In this document: positions 8,399 to 16,754 of the stretch, piece by piece | Numbering within the stretch: the first letter of the stretch is position 1 | Layout: every line of letters begins with the position of its first letter | Origin: Myxococcales bacterium | GTDB taxonomy: Bacteria > Myxococcota_A > Polyangia > Haliangiales > Haliangiaceae | Direction: 5' to 3' | DNA length: 64,000 bases | Assembly: GCA_016720595.1 (NCBI GenBank) | Contig: JADKKI010000001.1 | Span: 620,001-684,000, forward strand | Made by a program: the position numbers and the translations under genes | Notes under the pieces: generated by a model | What the model saw: only the letters and a program-made list of their open reading frames with translations | Database searches by the model: none | Told to the model about the DNA's origin: nothing

Positions 8399-9639
8399 GT
8401 CGCGGCCCCGAGCTGGAACGGCAGCAGCATGATCGCGATCGTGCCCCCTCCCGGGCGCTCCGTGAAGGTGAGAGTGCCACCGTGCTGGGCGATCGCCGCG
8501 CGTGCGATCGTGAGGCCCAGTCCGGTGCCGTCGGCGCGCGTCGTCGTGAATGCTGGGGCGCTGGCCTGCTCCGCGGAGATGCCATGGCCGGTGTCTTCGA
8601 TCGTGATCTGCGCGAGCGCGCCGACGACACCGAGGGTGATCGTCACCCGGCCTGCGACCGGCGTCGCGGCCACGGCGTTGTCGGTCAGGTTGAACAGGGC
8701 CTCGCGGACGCGTCGTGCATCGGCGATGACGGTCTGCGGAGCCCCGGACAGCGACAGCTCGATGCCCGCCAGCTGCGCCCGTGCTTCGAGGACGGCGATC
8801 ACGTCCTCCGCCAGCGTGCGGAGGTCGATCGTCTCGAGATCGAGGTCGGCCAGCGGCCTCGCGAAGCTCAGGTAGTCGCGGACGATCGCGTCCATTCGAT
8901 CGACCTCGGCGAGCGCCACCTCCAGGCGCTTGGTGCCCTTGGCGTCGACCCGGTCGCGGAGGAGCTGGAGCAGGGCCTTGATCGCCGCCAGCGGGTTCTT
9001 CAGCTCGTGCGCGACCTTCGCCCCGACTTGCTCCGTCGCGCGCATCCGTGACGCCGCCTCCTCGATCGTGGCGAGTCGCATGCGGTCGAGCACCTCGCCA
9101 GCCCGGACGTACGCGGCGACGAGACCGGCGACGCCGGCATAGGAGAGGAGCAGCAGGCCGAGGAACGAGGTCACGGTCATCGCGCGCGCCCAAGGCTCGG
9201 CGATCCGCGGGAACGGCGTGCCCTCGGGGAGGAGGGCGAGGCCCACGATCAGCGCGAAGGCCAGCGTGCAGGCGGCGATCGCCCTCCTCGAGCGCCCGAA
9301 TGCTGCGGTGGCGACGACGATCGGTGCGAGGACCAGCGGCAGCATGGGGCTCGCGAGGCCACCCGAGAGGGCGCAGCCGATGGCGAGCATCGCGGCGGTT
9401 CCCACGAGGGAGCCCGCGAGCCAGCGCTCGCCGATCGCCCGTCGTGTCAGCCACCAGCGCTCGGCGATGAACAGCGCGAGGGCCGCGCCGATCGCGGTTC
9501 CGAGCGCCGCGCGCTGCGTGGTAGGCGCACCGCTCGCGGCGACGAGGAGCGTGTTGATGATCGCGATCGGTGCCACCACGAGCGGTCGAGCGCGGAGGAA
9601 CGTCGTGCCGACGGCGCGGATCTGCGCCGCACGGATCAC
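8395..9639 (-). CDS. Membrane sensor histidine kinase, partner of the NtrC-type regulator
   Basis: About 414 residues if translation starts at the GTG at 9639. The N-terminal half holds six hydrophobic segments (for example RPLVVAPIAIINTLLVAAS, LAGSLVGTAAMLAIGCALSGG, FLGLLLLSYAGVAGLVAAYV). The H box is KVAHELKNPLAAIKALL, followed by the N box (LFNLTDNAVAA), G1 (IEDTGHGIS) and G2 (GTGLGLTIA) of an HATPase_c domain. The start is uncertain: the frame stays open to an ATG at 9804, but that would abut the ATG of the divergent gene at 9803 and lacks a Shine-Dalgarno; the GTG lies just before the first membrane segment. No extracytoplasmic ligand domain is seen, so sensing is probably by the membrane part. 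Confidence 0.88.
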   Translation of the reverse strand: MIRAAQIRAVGTTFLRARPLVVAPIAIINTLLVAASGAPTTQRAALGTAIGAALALFIAERWWLTRRAIGERWLAGSLVGTAAMLAIGCALSGGLASPMLPLVLAPIVVATAAFGRSRRAIAACTLAFALIVGLALLPEGTPFPRIAEPWARAMTVTSFLGLLLLSYAGVAGLVAAYVRAGEVLDRMRLATIEEAASRMRATEQVGAKVAHELKNPLAAIKALLQLLRDRVDAKGTKRLEVALAEVDRMDAIVRDYLSFARPLADLDLETIDLRTLAEDVIAVLEARAQLAGIELSLSGAPQTVIADARRVREALFNLTDNAVAATPVAGRVTITLGVVGALAQITIEDTGHGISAEQASAPAFTTTRADGTGLGLTIARAAIAQHGGTLTFTERPGGGTIAIMLLPFQLGAAT

Positions 9640-9790
9640 CTCGAAGCGCGATGCCGAACCGTCTGCGTCGGTGAGCCGACGTCGGGATCCCGACGCTCCC
9701 ACGCCGGGAGCCGACGCGTTGTCGCGCTGTTGGGAGAGATCGACCGCGGCCTGGGCGTTGGCCCGGTTCTTCGATGTGGCCGTCGGCACG

Positions 9791-9797
9791 AAGGAGG
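9791..9797 (+). promoter_or_regulatory. Strong Shine-Dalgarno AAGGAGG fixing the 9803 start
   Basis: AAGGAGG lies 5 nt before the ATG at 9803. It is one of the few strong ribosome-binding sites in the window and settles the start of the downstream membrane protein, and by implication argues against the longest start of the divergent kinase. Confidence 0.8.
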
Positions 9798-9802
9798 CTT
9801 CC

Positions 9803-10423
9803 ATGGCGGACACTACTACAAGGATCGTACCCGGCCGTTCGTCGCGCGCGGTCGTACTCGCGGCGGCGTGGGTCACTGCCAGCACGCTGCTCGCCGCGTC
9901 CGGTGGCCTGGCGCGCGTCCCGGCGCTCGTCGGAGTCTGGGTGTTCGGATCCGTCGCAGGGTGGGTGCTGGCGTACGGTCGGAGTCTGGAGGTGAAGCGC
10001 ATCCTCGACGGCCTCGACCTGCGCGTGGTCATCGCCGTGCACCTGGTGCGGATCCCGATCGGTGCGCTGTTCCTGTGGGAACACGCCGCGGGTCGATTGC
10101 CCGCCACGTTCGCGTACCGTGCGGGGCTCGGGGACATCGCCGTGGGCGTGCTGGCGATCGGCGCGATCGCCGCGGTCTCGCGATCACGGCTCGTGCTCAC
10201 CTGGTCGATCGTCGGGCTCGTCGACATCGTCCTCGTGCTCGTCACCGCGCAGTACCTCGTGCTCGTGGCCGGCGATCCGCTGATGCTGGCTGCGTTCTCC
10301 AGGCTGCCGTACCCGCTGCTGCCCACGCTCGTGGTGCCCGTGGTGATCGCGACCCACATCCTGGTGATCGCTCGCTGCCGAGCGGCGCCCAGCGCTGCTG
10401 GTCAGTCGACGAACAGCGGCTGA
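9803..10423 (+). CDS. Four- to five-TM membrane protein of unknown function
   Basis: A 206-residue integral membrane protein. After a short polar N-terminus it has hydrophobic segments near residues 15-32, 39-58, 75-92, 110-130, 135-155 and 175-195 (for example VLAAAWVTASTLLAASGG, IVGLVDIVLVLVTAQYLVLVAG, LLPTLVVPVVIATHILVIA). No family signature was recognised. The start is chosen by the AAGGAGG five nucleotides upstream. It diverges from the sensor kinase gene and its last 22 bp overlap the 3' end of the convergent SixA gene, so it may be a stand-alone unit. Confidence 0.68.
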   Translation: MADTTTRIVPGRSSRAVVLAAAWVTASTLLAASGGLARVPALVGVWVFGSVAGWVLAYGRSLEVKRILDGLDLRVVIAVHLVRIPIGALFLWEHAAGRLPATFAYRAGLGDIAVGVLAIGAIAAVSRSRLVLTWSIVGLVDIVLVLVTAQYLVLVAGDPLMLAAFSRLPYPLLPTLVVPVVIATHILVIARCRAAPSAAGQSTNSG

Positions 10424-10884
10424 ACCAGGCCGAGATCGGGCCGCGCCGAGAACGTGGGCTTGCCCTCCTCGAGGCCGCAGCACTGCGCGGTGCGGAACTG
10501 GGGGAACGCGGGGAGCCCGAGCAGGAACGCCCCGAGGTTCGAGATCGCCGGCTCGTGGCTGACCACGATCACCGGGCTCGCAACGGCGCGGATCTCGTTC
10601 GCGGCCACGCGGGGTTGCGAGGAGGGCTCGAGACAGCGCAGGGAGGTGATCACGCCGAAGAAGTCGAGGGCATGCGCGAGCAGCTCGGCGGTCTGAACGG
10701 CGCGGGGCAGGGGCGAGCACAAGATCGCCTCGGGGGTGATGCCCTGCTCGCGGAGGAGCCGACCGAGGATCCGCGCGTGCTCGCGGCCCTTGGGGGACAG
10801 CCAGCGATCGCGATCGCTCCCGGCATCCTCTTCGGGCACCGCGTCGCCATGACGTACGAGGAAGATCCGCACTCCCCGCAGCAT
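10402..10884 (-). CDS. SixA-type phosphohistidine phosphatase (histidine phosphatase superfamily)
   Basis: A 160-residue cytosolic protein with the RHG signature (FLVRHGDA, His12) of the histidine phosphatase superfamily, the SPLPRAVQTAE helix that carries a catalytic Arg, and the second catalytic His in VVVSHEPAIS. The small size and the WLSPKGREHARILGRLL segment fit SixA, which removes phosphate from histidine phosphotransfer proteins. In this window it lies close to a two-component pair, though not in the same operon. The 3' end overlaps the convergent membrane-protein gene by 22 bp, and only 24 bp separate its start from the divergent GH1 gene. Confidence 0.85.
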   Translation of the reverse strand: MLRGVRIFLVRHGDAVPEEDAGSDRDRWLSPKGREHARILGRLLREQGITPEAILCSPLPRAVQTAELLAHALDFFGVITSLRCLEPSSQPRVAANEIRAVASPVIVVSHEPAISNLGAFLLGLPAFPQFRTAQCCGLEEGKPTFSARPDLGLVQPLFVD

Positions 10885-10908
10885 ATCGCGGTCGCGGTAC
10901 GATGCGGC

Positions 10909-12510
10909 GTGAGCCGGCTGTTACTGATGGTCGTCGTGCTCGCGTCGTGCGGTGGCGACGATGCGCCGCCCGACGGTGGCCCGCCGCTGTCGCTGGGAGC
11001 GTTCGGCCCGCTCGCGACCTCTGCTGGCAAGGGCAGCTTCCGGATCGGCGTGGCCAGCGCGGCGACCCAGGTCGAGGACGGCAACGTCCATACCGACTGG
11101 TATCTGTGGACCTCCCCGGCGTCCTCCGGTGGGCTCGAGAAGTCGACCTTCGTCGGCGACGCTGTTCGGGGCTACGCACGATCGATCGAGGACGTCGGGC
11201 TGGTCCACGATCTCGGGGTCGACAGCTACCGGTTCTCGATGGAGTGGGCCCGGATCGAGCCGGTCAAGGACCAGATCGACGAGGCCGCACTCGCGCACTA
11301 CCGCGCCCAGCTCGAAGCGCTCCGCGCAGCGGGGATCCATCCCCTGGTCACGGTTCACCACTTCTCGAACCCGGTGTGGGTCGCGGATCCTCGCGCGCTG
11401 ACGTGTGTGGGAGGCCCGAGCTCGACCAACCTGTGTGGTTTCGGGTCCGCGGGCGGCCCGCTGATCGTGGAAGAGCTGCGCGCGCACGCGACCCTGCTCG
11501 GGCAGCGGTTCGGTGATCTCGTCGACGACTGGGGGACGGTCAACGAGCCGGTGAACTACCTGCTCGCCGCATACGGGCTGGCGGTGTTCCCGCCCGGAGG
11601 CTTCAGCCTGTCGCCCGATCACTTCGCCGCGGTCCTGCGCGACTACATCGCCGCGCATGTCGCGATCTACGACGCACTCAAGGCCGCGGACACCGTCGAC
11701 GCGGACGGCGACGGCGTGGCAGCGTCGGTCGGCTTGTCACTGTCGGTGGGGGACTGGAAGCCCGCACGGGACAACGTCGCATCGGCGGATCCGGTCGACG
11801 TCTCGGCACGTGACCGGCTGGTCTACCTGTATCACTACCTGTTCGTGGACGCGGTGCGCCGCGGGATGTACGACGCCAACCTCGACGGAACTCTCGACGA
11901 GCCGCACCCGGAGTGGCGCGGGAAGCTCGATTGGCTCGGGCTGCAGTACTACTTCCGCGCCGGTGTGACCGGCAAGAACCCGCTGCTACCGGCGCCCCTC
12001 TCGTTCACGCCATGTTTCGGCGGTCTCGACATGGGAGCGTGCCTCCCCGCGCTCCAGCCGAGCTACTGCGTGCCGACCATGGGCTACGAGGGGTGGACCG
12101 ATGGGATCCACGACATCCTCGTCGGTTACGCGGAGCGCTACCCAGATCTCCCGCTGGTGGTCACAGAGGCCGGGATCGCGACCGCGCTCGGGACTCGGCG
12201 CGCGGAGAACATCGTGCGAGTCCTCGAGAGCGTGGTCCGGGCCCGCGACGAGGGCGTCGACGTGCGGGGCTACTACCACTGGAGCCTGACCGACAACTTC
12301 GAATGGGCCGAAGGCTTCAAGCCCAGGTTCGGCCTCTACACCGTCGACTACACGACCTACGATCGCTCACCGACCGAGGGCGCCGAGGTGCTACGCGCGC
12401 TCGCCACGACCCGCACGGTCACGAGCGAGCAGCGCGGCCTCTACGGTGGCACCGGGCCGATGACGCGGGAGCCCGATCATCCGCTGAGCTCGCGCTGCCC
12501 CAAGGACTGA
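10909..12510 (+). CDS. Glycoside hydrolase family 1 lipoprotein (beta-glucosidase-like)
   Basis: A 533-residue protein. The GTG start yields a lipoprotein signal (LMVVVLASCGG). The body follows the GH1 (beta/alpha)8 plan: FRIGVASAATQVE, the YRFSMEWARIEP strand, VTVHHFSNPVW, the acid/base Glu213 in TVNEPVNY, the nucleophile Glu420 in VVTEAGIA, and the YYHWSLTDNFEWAEGF block near the C-terminus. The nucleophile motif is TEAG rather than the usual TENG. The enzyme should cleave beta-glycosides outside the cytoplasm, which is unusual because most bacterial GH1 enzymes are cytosolic. A CGGTACGAT box ends 5 nt before the GTG, so the transcript may be leaderless. Confidence 0.88.
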   Translation: MSRLLLMVVVLASCGGDDAPPDGGPPLSLGAFGPLATSAGKGSFRIGVASAATQVEDGNVHTDWYLWTSPASSGGLEKSTFVGDAVRGYARSIEDVGLVHDLGVDSYRFSMEWARIEPVKDQIDEAALAHYRAQLEALRAAGIHPLVTVHHFSNPVWVADPRALTCVGGPSSTNLCGFGSAGGPLIVEELRAHATLLGQRFGDLVDDWGTVNEPVNYLLAAYGLAVFPPGGFSLSPDHFAAVLRDYIAAHVAIYDALKAADTVDADGDGVAASVGLSLSVGDWKPARDNVASADPVDVSARDRLVYLYHYLFVDAVRRGMYDANLDGTLDEPHPEWRGKLDWLGLQYYFRAGVTGKNPLLPAPLSFTPCFGGLDMGACLPALQPSYCVPTMGYEGWTDGIHDILVGYAERYPDLPLVVTEAGIATALGTRRAENIVRVLESVVRARDEGVDVRGYYHWSLTDNFEWAEGFKPRFGLYTVDYTTYDRSPTEGAEVLRALATTRTVTSEQRGLYGGTGPMTREPDHPLSSRCPKD

Positions 12511-12515
12511 GGCGA

Positions 12516-14018
12516 TCACGGCGGCGTGGTCACCGGACCGCCCGAGCCCTCCTCGGGCGGCAACGGCTCGTCGGCGGACCCCGATCCCGCATCCACCGTG
12601 GGCGGCGCTGCCTTGCACAGTGGTGCCGGCGCGAGCGAGAGCACGTCGAGCGCGATCCCGACCTTGTTGTCGAGCTTCTGCACCTCGCGCCCGGTGGCTG
12701 CATCCCACAGGCGGATCGCGCCCTCGCCATCTTCGTAGGCGAGCGTCGTGGGGTCGATCCAGCGGGTGGGGAACCGGCTCTTCGCGGTCAGCAGGTGCTT
12801 GATCGTGCCTTTCTTGGTGTCGGCGACGTACAGCGACGGCGCGAGGTCCTTCGCACACGCATCGACCGCCGTCGCGAACACCAGGTGTGCGCCGCCGGGC
12901 GCGAGGGCAACCGACGCTTGCGCGGCCACGCCCGACTCCGGGATCTGGATCGGTGCACCGCCTGCCGCGAGTGTGGGCGCAGTCGCCGGCTCGCCCGTCC
13001 ATGCAGCCGTCACGCCCTCCGTGGTCCGGATCACGCGGCCCTCGTCGAGGGTCAGGGTGATTCGCGGAACCGGCGCCGCCGTCGTGACCTTGGTGGTCTT
13101 GCTGCTCGCCTTGTCGATCGAGGCGACGTTCCCGTCGGTGACGACCAGCAGCTGATCTCCCGCGGCATAGCCGAGCGCGATCTCGCGCGCCGGAGCGAGC
13201 GCGATCTTGGGGCCCATCGGCTTCCACTCGGTGGTGTCGAACACGAGGACCCACGCCTTGTCGAACGTCGGTGGCGCATCGGGTGGAGTCTTCGGCCGAT
13301 CGACCTTGTCGAACCCGACGATCGCGACCTCACCGCCGCCAGGCGCACGGACGAAGCCGGCGACGCGGTGATCGGTGTGGGTCAGGCGGAGGTAGCGTCG
13401 GGTCTCTCGGTCGAACGCATAGAGCTCGCCGCGCGTGGTCACGGCCTGCACGCCAAGATCCTTCGGCCACTTGAACGAGCTGCGTCGACCGACGAGCCAC
13501 ACACCGGTCGCGATCCGCTTCGCGTAGTCATCGTGGATCTTCTGCGCGAGCGCGAGGATCGATTGACCATGTGGGGTGGCGAGGAACTCCTGGAGGTCAT
13601 CGTCCTTCGCAAGGGAGGGCCCATAGCGCCAGTAGTCGTCGGCCAGCGCCGTGACCAGGTGATCGACCACGGCCGCGTGTTCGCCCGCCTGCGCGAGCAC
13701 GGTCGCGAGGAGGCGGTGCGCATCGAGGTGATACGGATCCTTCGCGATCGAGGCCTCGGCGAGTGCACGCGCAGCGGTCCAGTCCTTCTTCGCCTTCGCC
13801 GCGATCGCCTTGTCGTACGCCGGCCAGCCGTCGCCGTAGACGAAGTTCATCCGCGCGATCTTGTCGACGCCGCTCGGCGGCATCGCCAGGGGAGCGACCT
13901 GCGAACCCGTGGCCGCATCGTCCTTGGTCTTCGGCGCGTCGCCCTTCTTTCCGCCGCAGCCCCCGATCGTGAGGGCCGCGAAGGTGATCGTGAACACAAC
14001 GCTGCGAAACCACTGCAT
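12516..14018 (-). CDS. Lipoprotein with TPR-like N-terminus and probable beta-propeller
   Basis: A 500-residue lipoprotein (LTIGGC lipobox). Residues ~55-150 resemble a TPR pair (AYDKAIAAKAKKDWTAARALAEASIAKDPYHLDAHRLLATVLAQAGEHAAVVDHL). From ~170 on, the sequence alternates short strands and turns in a way typical of WD40/PD40-like propellers (GELYAFDRETRRYLRLTHTDHRVAGFVRAPGGGEVAIVGFD, ALAPGGAHLVFATAVD, PTTLAYEDGEGAIRLWDAATGREV). The C-terminus is Glu/Pro/Gly rich. A GAGAGG sequence lies a few bases before the ATG. Function unknown; such proteins often act as envelope scaffolds. Divergent from the OmpA-like lipoprotein, with 76 bp between starts. Confidence 0.75.
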   Translation of the reverse strand: MQWFRSVVFTITFAALTIGGCGGKKGDAPKTKDDAATGSQVAPLAMPPSGVDKIARMNFVYGDGWPAYDKAIAAKAKKDWTAARALAEASIAKDPYHLDAHRLLATVLAQAGEHAAVVDHLVTALADDYWRYGPSLAKDDDLQEFLATPHGQSILALAQKIHDDYAKRIATGVWLVGRRSSFKWPKDLGVQAVTTRGELYAFDRETRRYLRLTHTDHRVAGFVRAPGGGEVAIVGFDKVDRPKTPPDAPPTFDKAWVLVFDTTEWKPMGPKIALAPAREIALGYAAGDQLLVVTDGNVASIDKASSKTTKVTTAAPVPRITLTLDEGRVIRTTEGVTAAWTGEPATAPTLAAGGAPIQIPESGVAAQASVALAPGGAHLVFATAVDACAKDLAPSLYVADTKKGTIKHLLTAKSRFPTRWIDPTTLAYEDGEGAIRLWDAATGREVQKLDNKVGIALDVLSLAPAPLCKAAPPTVDAGSGSADEPLPPEEGSGGPVTTPP

Positions 14019-14094
14019 GAGACCTCTCTACTGGAACGCCGTGAACTGCCGTTGCGTTCGTGAACCTTACGGCGAATGTGGCAGGATTCGCCGC

Positions 14095-14646
14095 ATGAAG
14101 ACCATGACTGTTGCACTCGTGCTCGCCACGCTCATTGGTTGCCACAAGGACAAGGCCAAGACGGCGACCACCACCCCGACCGACAAGGCCACGCCGGCCG
14201 CCACCAAGCAGGACAAGCCGGCGCCCAACGTGACGGCCGACGAGCAGGTCAGCCCCGGGCTCGCGATCTCGGGGGACATCCTCGCAGCGTGCGGCATCAA
14301 GGCGACGGCGGCCTCGGCGAACCCGAAGTTCGACACCGACAAGGACGAGCTGGCCCCCGAAGATCGCCAGGTGCTCGACAAGATCGCCACCTGCCTGGTC
14401 AGCGGTGCGCTCAAGGGCAAGGCGGTCGCCTTGATCGGCCGCGCGGATCCGCGGGGGACCGAGGAGTACAACCTCGGCCTCGGATCGCGACGGTCGGAGT
14501 CGGTGTCCCAGTATCTCGCGCGGCTTGGCGTGCAGAAGCCGCAGCTCGGGGTGACCACGCGCGGCGCGCTCGATGCGAAGGGCACCGACGAGACCAGCTG
14601 GCAGCAGGATCGTCGGGTCGATATCCAGCTCGCGACCGAGAACTGA
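14095..14646 (+). CDS. OmpA/Pal-like peptidoglycan-associated lipoprotein
   Basis: A 183-residue lipoprotein (LATLIGC lipobox at residue 16) with a Thr/Lys/Pro-rich linker to residue ~55, then an OmpA C-terminal-like domain: FDTDKDELAPEDRQVLDKIATCL, ALIGRADPRGTEEYNLGLGSRRSESVSQYLARLGV and QDRRVDIQL. These blocks include the Asp and Arg positions used to bind meso-diaminopimelate in the family. It should tether the outer membrane to peptidoglycan. The ATG at 14095 is chosen because it begins the signal peptide; an AGGATT-like box lies 7 nt upstream. Tol-Pal partners are not visible nearby. Confidence 0.87.
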   Translation: MKTMTVALVLATLIGCHKDKAKTATTTPTDKATPAATKQDKPAPNVTADEQVSPGLAISGDILAACGIKATAASANPKFDTDKDELAPEDRQVLDKIATCLVSGALKGKAVALIGRADPRGTEEYNLGLGSRRSESVSQYLARLGVQKPQLGVTTRGALDAKGTDETSWQQDRRVDIQLATEN

Positions 14647-14649
14647 GCG

Positions 14650-15186
14650 CTACAGGCCGGCAGCGGCGCGCAGCTCGACGATCGCCTTGACCGCCGCGGG
14701 CTGCCGGATCGGGCCGAAGCCCTCGAGGAAGAACGTGTTGTCGCCCTCGAGCACGATGAAGATCTCGTCGTAGTCGGCGGTGGGGTCGGGCCGTTCTTTC
14801 GACGGTGGTTCGTTCCACGCGGCGTTCGCGAGGCCCATCAGCAGCTCCTGGTTGCGCTGCGACAGGTCCTTGGTCGCCTCCTTGTCCATCGGGCCCAGGG
14901 ACGAGGCGTTCGACGCGGCCGCGGATCCGCCGTACAGCGTCCGGGCATCGAGATCGAGCACCACCCGCCACGCGGAGGACACCAGGCCGCCGCCCGCGAC
15001 ATAGACACCGTTCCTGGGCAGGAGCGGCAGGAGCGCGGCGGGTAGTTTGGTGCGAGGCGTGATCCGCCGATCGAGCGCGGTGGACGTCTTTGGACCGGCT
15101 TGCTTGTCTGGATCGTGCGCGCACCCGGCGCCTGCTGCGAGTGTTGCGAGTGTCGCGACGGCGGCGAGGACGGCGGCACGGAGCAT
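14650..15186 (-). CDS. Lipoprotein of unknown function
   Basis: A 178-residue lipoprotein (LAAGAGC lipobox near residue 22) convergent with the OmpA-like gene (3-bp gap). The mature part contains LLPLLPRNGVYVAGGGLVSSAWRVVLDLDARTLYGG, DEIFIVLEGDNTFFLEGFGPIRQP and an Ala-rich C-terminal helix; the hydrophobic strands suggest a compact beta-rich domain. No family was recognised. The ATG at 15186 is chosen because it starts the signal peptide; the frame is open further upstream but the translation there is low-quality and crosses the divergent promoter region. A TATATCT box ends 7 nt before this ATG. Confidence 0.7.
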   Translation of the reverse strand: MLRAAVLAAVATLATLAAGAGCAHDPDKQAGPKTSTALDRRITPRTKLPAALLPLLPRNGVYVAGGGLVSSAWRVVLDLDARTLYGGSAAASNASSLGPMDKEATKDLSQRNQELLMGLANAAWNEPPSKERPDPTADYDEIFIVLEGDNTFFLEGFGPIRQPAAVKAIVELRAAAGL

Positions 15187-15217
15187 GGCTTCCAGATATA
15201 CATGGTACCCTGCCTGC
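15187..15217. promoter_or_regulatory. Compact divergent promoter, two opposed -10 boxes
   Basis: Only 31 bp separate the divergent starts at 15186 (minus) and 15218 (plus). On the minus strand TATATCT (15200-15194) ends 7 nt before the ATG; on the plus strand TGGTACCCT (15203-15211) ends 6 nt before the GTG. The two boxes are back to back, so each -35 region would lie inside the other gene. Both starts would then be at or next to the transcription start. Confidence 0.5.
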
Positions 15218-16744
15218 GTGGCGCTCGAGCACGTCGCGCAAGGGCAGACCCGGTTCTTCACGCCGGGTGTAGCCCCCGATCCCCGCGGTATCCTCCTCGG
15301 TCGATACTGCGTGATGACGTTCGCTACGCTCGAGGGCGCGGTGTCGTGGCTTCGGCTGTACTCGTCGGAGGCCGCCCTCGACGAGCTGCTCGCGAACCTG
15401 ACGATCACGAAGTGCAAGACCGCACTCGGCGGGCGCGAGATCGTGGTCCAGATCCCCGCGGTGTCATCGTACCTCGCTGATCGCTCGGCGCGCCTGTGCC
15501 GGCTCGTCGGTGGTGCGATCTACACGGGCACCGCCAAGCACTTCGTCAAGTACCGGGACGATCGCTCGCCGTACGGCTACGACGCCGTCGACATCGGTGC
15601 GATGCCCGCGGGGAACGACTTCATGGTGCACGGCGACGAGTTCGCGCAGGGGTACGTGAAGGAAGGCGATCTGCCGTTCTCACGCCTCCTGTTCCGGCTC
15701 TCGATCCGCAAGCTGCCCGGCAAGGAGAACCTGGAGCTCGAGGATCGCGGCGAGCTGCTCCTCGCCGTCGCTCGCGGCCTGTCCGAGGGCATCATCCGGT
15801 ACCTTTGGCGCAACAAGGTCGAGGCGCAGGCCGGCCTGTTCACGCCCGGTTCGCAGAGCGCGTTCGAAGATCACGCGCGAGATCGCGGTTACATGCTGAT
15901 CCGCGTGCGCGCGCTCCCCGAGCGGATCCTCCAGCTGTTTCTCGGCACGCCAGGGATCGACGTGTTTCGCCCCGCCGGTGCGAATGCAGCCGTCGCCGTG
16001 GGCTACGAGCACCCGATCGATCTCGCCTCGTGCAGCTCGGTGTTCCCGCCGGAGACCTTCCACGTGTTCTGGCCCCATGATCGAGTCGACGTCCTGCCAG
16101 GCCCGCTGCAGCTGAGTGACATCGCGGATCTGACACGGGTGGATCTCGAGCTCGATCGCCCGCGCGATCCCGCCCAGCTCGGCGGCGGGCCGCCCGATGC
16201 CATCGGGGTCGAGCTCAAGCTCGCCGCCTCGATGGGACCGCCGCGGCGCGTGGTCGCGACCTTGATCCCGGTCGCGCACGGCCAGCGCCTCAAGCGGATC
16301 CTGTTCGCGCTGCCACCCGTCAGCCTGCGCGGTCATCGCGTGGCCGCCACGGATCGCGGCATCCTCGTGATCGGCTCCGAGAACCTGGATGTCATCCCGC
16401 TCGGTCAGCTGCTCTACGAGCTGTCACCGGGCCTGCTGGTGCCGCTCGGGATGGACGTCGTGCCGCGGGTGTCGCCCGAGGTGCTGTCGCGAGCGCTCGG
16501 TCACACCGGTGGGATCGTCACGGTGTTCACCACCGATGGCACACCGTTCCAGGTCGCCGAGAGCGCGTTCCAGACGCTCGAGCGCCGCTCGCTCGCCAAG
16601 CTCGAGGTCGATCGCGCCGAGACCATCGACTACGGGGCGGATGCGCCGGCCCAGGCCGAGGTCGTCAACGACACCGTCGGACGGTTCGCGCTGTGGGGCT
16701 ATCCCGATGCTCCGGATCGCAAGCTGCTGCCGCCCGGGAAGTAG
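15218..16744 (+). CDS. Unrecognised protein at head of MoxR-vWA locus
   Basis: A 508-residue soluble protein with no signal peptide or membrane segment. It is an alternation of hydrophobic strands and Arg/Asp-rich turns, with LLPPGK at the end; recognisable features are few (VDIGAMPAGNDFMVHGDEFAQGYV, IPLGQLLYELSPGLLVPLGMDVVPRVSPEVL). No enzyme motif was found. It is followed after 10 bp by a second unrecognised protein and then by a MoxR ATPase, so it may be a substrate or adaptor component of a MoxR-vWA ternary system of the kind described with bpX or fvmX domains; that match is inference from gene order. Start: GTG preceded by TGGTACCCT at 6 nt; an internal ATG at 15314 is the alternative. 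Confidence 0.7.
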   Translation: MALEHVAQGQTRFFTPGVAPDPRGILLGRYCVMTFATLEGAVSWLRLYSSEAALDELLANLTITKCKTALGGREIVVQIPAVSSYLADRSARLCRLVGGAIYTGTAKHFVKYRDDRSPYGYDAVDIGAMPAGNDFMVHGDEFAQGYVKEGDLPFSRLLFRLSIRKLPGKENLELEDRGELLLAVARGLSEGIIRYLWRNKVEAQAGLFTPGSQSAFEDHARDRGYMLIRVRALPERILQLFLGTPGIDVFRPAGANAAVAVGYEHPIDLASCSSVFPPETFHVFWPHDRVDVLPGPLQLSDIADLTRVDLELDRPRDPAQLGGGPPDAIGVELKLAASMGPPRRVVATLIPVAHGQRLKRILFALPPVSLRGHRVAATDRGILVIGSENLDVIPLGQLLYELSPGLLVPLGMDVVPRVSPEVLSRALGHTGGIVTVFTTDGTPFQVAESAFQTLERRSLAKLEVDRAETIDYGADAPAQAEVVNDTVGRFALWGYPDAPDRKLLPPGK

Positions 16745-16754
16745 CGCGACCGCC

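Noticed and set aside
9640..9804. Starting the sensor kinase at the ATG at 9804.
   Set aside because: It would abut the divergent gene that has a strong Shine-Dalgarno, has no such site itself, and adds a polar non-conserved stretch; it remains possible but is less likely than the GTG at 9639.
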